From Streptomyces genisteinicus (lineage in GTDB: Bacteria > Actinomycetota > Actinomycetes > Streptomycetales > Streptomycetaceae), in the NCBI RefSeq assembly GCF_014489615.1, contig NZ_CP060825.1:1398501-1462500 (forward strand): 64,000 nucleotides of DNA, given 5' to 3'. Position numbers and translations under genes: made by a program. Position 1 is the first letter of the stretch. Every line of letters starts with the position of its first letter. Below the pieces are notes generated by a model. The model worked only from the letters and a program-made list of their open reading frames with translations. It had not been told where the DNA came from and did not search any database. Shown here one piece after another: positions 60,246 to 64,000 of this stretch.

Positions 60246-61991
60246 CTACTCCGCGGACTTGGCCGGAGCCTCGTCGGTCCCGGCGACGTTCTCGTCGTCC
60301 GCGTCGAGTCGGTCGTCCTGGTCGTCGTCAGCGGTGACGTCGGCCGCCACGGTCTCGTCGGCGACGTCCACCGCGGCGGACTCCGTCCCTGCGGCTGTGG
60401 CCTTACCCGCGTCGTCCGCGGAGGCGTCGAGGTCCTGGTGGTCGTGCTCGTCGGCCTCGTCGCTGTCGTCCATGGCGTCGGTGAACTCGACGCCGTCCAT
60501 CTCGGCGAGACGGTCGGACGCGTCGGTGGCACCGTCCTTGTCGGCCTCCAGCGTCTTCGCGAACCACTCGCGCGCCTCGTCCTCGCGGGCCGCGGCCAGC
60601 AGCGCGTCGGCGTAGGCGTAGCGAAGCCTGGCGGTCCAGGGCTGTACGGAGTGGGAGGCGAGCTCGGGGCTCTGCAGGGTCACGATGGCCGCGTCCAGCT
60701 GCCCCATGTCGCGCCGGGCCCCGGCGGCCACCAGCCGCATCTCGACCTGGCCGGCCTTGTCCAGCTTCTGCACCTCGGGCTCGCCGGCCATGGCCAGCGC
60801 ACGCTCCGGACGTCCGAGCCCGCGCTCGCAGTCGGCCATCACGGGCCACAGCTCCACGGTCCCGGTCATCCGGCGCGCGGCACGGAACTCGGCCAGCGCC
60901 TCGGAGTACTTCTGCGTGGCGTACGCGGCGAAGCCGGCGGCCTCGCGCACCGCGGCGACCCGGGAGGCGAGCCGCAGGGCGACCCTGGAGTAGGCGTAGG
61001 CCTGCTCGGGGTCCTCGTCGATCAGGTTGGCGACCATGACGAGGTTGCGCGCGACGTCCTCGGCGAGGCCCTTCGGCAGGCTCTGGAGCTCCTGCCGCAC
61101 GTCCTTGTCGATCTCGTCGCCCGTGACGTCGTCCGGGATGGGCAGACGCTTGATCGGCTCGCGGTCGGGGCGCTCGCGGTCGTCACGGCGTCCGTAGCCG
61201 CCGCCACCCGAGCGGTCGTCGCGGCGCGGTCCGCCACGGAAGCCACCGCGGTCACCGCGGTCGTCCCGTCCGCCACGGAAGCCACCGCGGTCGTCGCCAC
61301 GGCCGCCACGGTCGTCACGGCGCGGGCCACGGTCACGGTCGTCACGTCCCCCGCGGAAGCCACCGCGGTCGTCGCCACGGCCCCCGCGGTCGTCACGGCG
61401 TCCGTAGCCGCCACCGGCACCGCGGTCGTCACGACGGAACCCGCCGCCACCCTGACCGCCACGGTCGTCACGACCGCCGAACCCACCACCGGGACGACCA
61501 CCACGGTCATCACGCGGGCCACGGAAACCACCACGGTCGTCATCACGACGCGGACCACGGTCACGGTCGTCACGGGGGAAACGGCCACCGCGGTCGTCGT
61601 CACGACGGAAGCCACCACCACCCTGACCGCCACGGTCGTCACGACGGAACCCGCCGCCACCCTGACCGCCACGGTCATCACGACCGCCGAACCCACCACC
61701 GGGACGACCACCACGGTCATCACGCGGGCCACGGAAACCACCACGGTCGTCATCACGACGCGGACCACGGTCACGGTCGCGGTCGTCACGTCGTCCGTAG
61801 GACCCCGCGCCGGCGGGACGGCCACCGCGATCGTCACGGGAGCCGCGGTAACCACCGCGGTCACCACGCTCGTTGTCACGACGGGGGCCACGGTCACGGT
61901 CGTCACGACCGCCGCGGAATCCGCCCCTGTCACCACCGTCCCTACGACGCGGCTCGCGGTCCGGACGGTCGTCGGAAGAGTTGGGGGACAT
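60246..61991 (-). CDS. TPR-like protein with long RGG/RDD repeat domain
   Basis: 581 aa. Residues 1-285 are repeats of Arg, Gly and Asp (for example DDRGGFRGGRDDRDRGPRRD), similar to RGG RNA-binding/condensation domains. Residues 290-480 are helical: PIPDDVTGDEIDKDVRQELQ, LVMVANLIDEDPEQAYAYSR, then TPR-like pairs (EALAEFRAARRMTGTVELWP, ADCERGLGRPERALAMAGEP). The last 100 residues are acidic. Similar TPR proteins lie near rRNA loci in Streptomyces. A role in RNA or ribosome biology is suggested by the RGG part and the neighbouring rRNA operon but is unproven. ATG at 61991 has AGGAG 9 bases upstream; an ATG 6 codons earlier is possible. Confidence 0.85.
   Translation of the reverse strand: MSPNSSDDRPDREPRRRDGGDRGGFRGGRDDRDRGPRRDNERGDRGGYRGSRDDRGGRPAGAGSYGRRDDRDRDRGPRRDDDRGGFRGPRDDRGGRPGGGFGGRDDRGGQGGGGFRRDDRGGQGGGGFRRDDDRGGRFPRDDRDRGPRRDDDRGGFRGPRDDRGGRPGGGFGGRDDRGGQGGGGFRRDDRGAGGGYGRRDDRGGRGDDRGGFRGGRDDRDRGPRRDDRGGRGDDRGGFRGGRDDRGDRGGFRGGPRRDDRSGGGGYGRRDDRERPDREPIKRLPIPDDVTGDEIDKDVRQELQSLPKGLAEDVARNLVMVANLIDEDPEQAYAYSRVALRLASRVAAVREAAGFAAYATQKYSEALAEFRAARRMTGTVELWPVMADCERGLGRPERALAMAGEPEVQKLDKAGQVEMRLVAAGARRDMGQLDAAIVTLQSPELASHSVQPWTARLRYAYADALLAAAREDEAREWFAKTLEADKDGATDASDRLAEMDGVEFTDAMDDSDEADEHDHQDLDASADDAGKATAAGTESAAVDVADETVAADVTADDDQDDRLDADDENVAGTDEAPAKSAE
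61431..61779. repeat. Intragenic 210-bp-period duplication in the RGG domain
   Basis: The segment near 61431-61569 recurs at 61641-61779 (offset 210 bases, 70 codons) with only one mismatch noticed near 61468/61678. It preserves the reading frame, so copy number can change without frameshift. Confidence 0.85.
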
Positions 61992-62077
61992 CGGCGTGAC
62001 TCCTGTCATCGGGTACCACAGACATTCTCGCGCAGCCGGCCAACGGACGCGCTACGGCAAAGCATGGGACAAACAAA

Positions 62078-62119
62078 AAGGACCCTTGGTCCAGCGTGAA
62101 CGCTGGACCAAGGGTCCTT
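62078..62119 (-). terminator. Intrinsic terminator of the rRNA operon
   Basis: On the minus strand: 19-bp perfect stem with a 4-base loop, followed by TTTTTGTTTG. A rare classical U-tract terminator in this genome, directly after the 5S gene. Confidence 0.93.
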
Positions 62120-62128
62120 GAAAGATTG

Positions 62129-62246
62129 TTCGGCGGCGTCCTACTCTCCCACAGGGTCCCCCCTGCAGTACCATCGGCGCTGAAAGGCTTAGCTTCCGGG
62201 TTCGGAATGTAACCGGGCGTTTCCCTAACGCTATGACCACCGAAAC
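62129..62246 (-). rRNA. rrf: 5S ribosomal RNA
   Basis: 118 nt on the minus strand, 5' GTTTCGGTGGTC, containing CGCCCGGTTACATTCCGAAC and CCGGAAGCTAAGCCTTTCAG, ending GAGTAGGACGCCGCCGAA. Full actinobacterial 5S pattern with complementary ends. The 135-base spacer to the 23S gene shows no tRNA. Confidence 0.97.
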
Positions 62247-62381
62247 TCTATCGGGCCGCCCCGCAAAACGGGGCATCGGCACTTAGCGAACAAGCACACT
62301 CTTCAATTAGCAAAGTGGAACTGGTTCAACCGGTGCGACTGTTCGCAACCCGGGAACCACACAGTGGACGCGAGCAAATGA

Positions 62382-64000
<1,619 letters not shown>

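Noticed and set aside
60438..62099. A plus-strand Thr/Val-rich open frame
   Set aside because: It is the antisense of the RGG repeats; the repetitive TVVTT pattern is an artefact of Arg/Gly/Asp codons.
62247..62381. tRNA or other gene in the 23S-5S spacer
   Set aside because: No cloverleaf or conserved tRNA arm could be found in the 135 bases.

Overview
The window is chromosomal DNA from a high-GC actinomycete, almost certainly a Streptomyces. The coding regions have the strong third-position GC bias of that genus, GTG starts are frequent, and many genes overlap by 4 bases (GTGA or ATGA). The gene order is a known actinobacterial core: PyrG, Nudix, Ald, ParA, ScpA, ScpB, RluB-type pseudouridine synthase, Cmk, Der on one side and RecN, NAD kinase, TlyA on the other. 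A small extra SepF paralogue and a 23S-5S rRNA operon end complete the picture.

Layout. 0-6 kb: a polar amino-acid ABC uptake system split over two divergent units. The minus strand has permease, FAD/NAD(P)-binding protein, permease; the plus strand has GNAT acetyltransferase and substrate-binding lipoprotein. 6-20 kb: a DUF5685 protein with an extreme cysteine tail, a SepF paralogue, an acyl-CoA dehydrogenase, an MFS exporter, a PAP2 phosphatase, an I78-type protein, a WYL regulator, a glycosyltransferase, conserved Streptomyces proteins, a two-component system and a small secreted protein. 20-24.3 kb: der, plsC-like, cmk and tyrA, tightly packed. 24.3-33.3 kb: an accessory block between tyrA and the rluB/scp genes. 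It holds a large imperfect inverted repeat built from Streptomyces-type palindromic units, an IS110-family element, an SGNH hydrolase/TetR pair, a DUF952 protein, a Rieske lipoprotein, and a four-gene NAD operon (pnuC, nadR-like, nrtR-like, ADP-ribosylglycohydrolase) preceded by a perfect 15-bp palindrome.

33.4-45 kb: the segregation and nucleotide core (pseudouridine synthase, scpB, scpA, a small DNA-binding-like partner, parA, ald, an NB-ARC/TPR protein, Nudix hydrolase, pyrG), all leftward. 45-54 kb: a GH15 enzyme, a PucR regulator, a glycosyltransferase, recN, NAD kinase and tlyA. 54-62 kb: a ferric-siderophore-type ABC importer (two permeases and an ATPase, no binding protein) under a perfect iron-box palindrome, a HAD phosphatase, a DUF1015 protein, and a TPR-like protein with a long RGG/RDD repeat domain. 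62-64 kb: the 3' end of an rRNA operon on the minus strand (23S partial, 5S, strong terminator); the rest of the operon lies beyond the right edge.

The most interesting items are the NAD salvage/ADP-ribose operon with its palindrome, the IS110 element with a possible bridge-RNA flank beside a palindromic-repeat array, the GNAT/oxidoreductase/ABC cluster that resembles sulfur amino-acid salvage, two ATPase-type proteins whose Walker A lysine is replaced, and a pair of mutually exclusive hairpins between the GH15 and PucR genes. No CRISPR array, tRNA or prophage was seen. All functions are read from sequence motifs and context; no database search was run.
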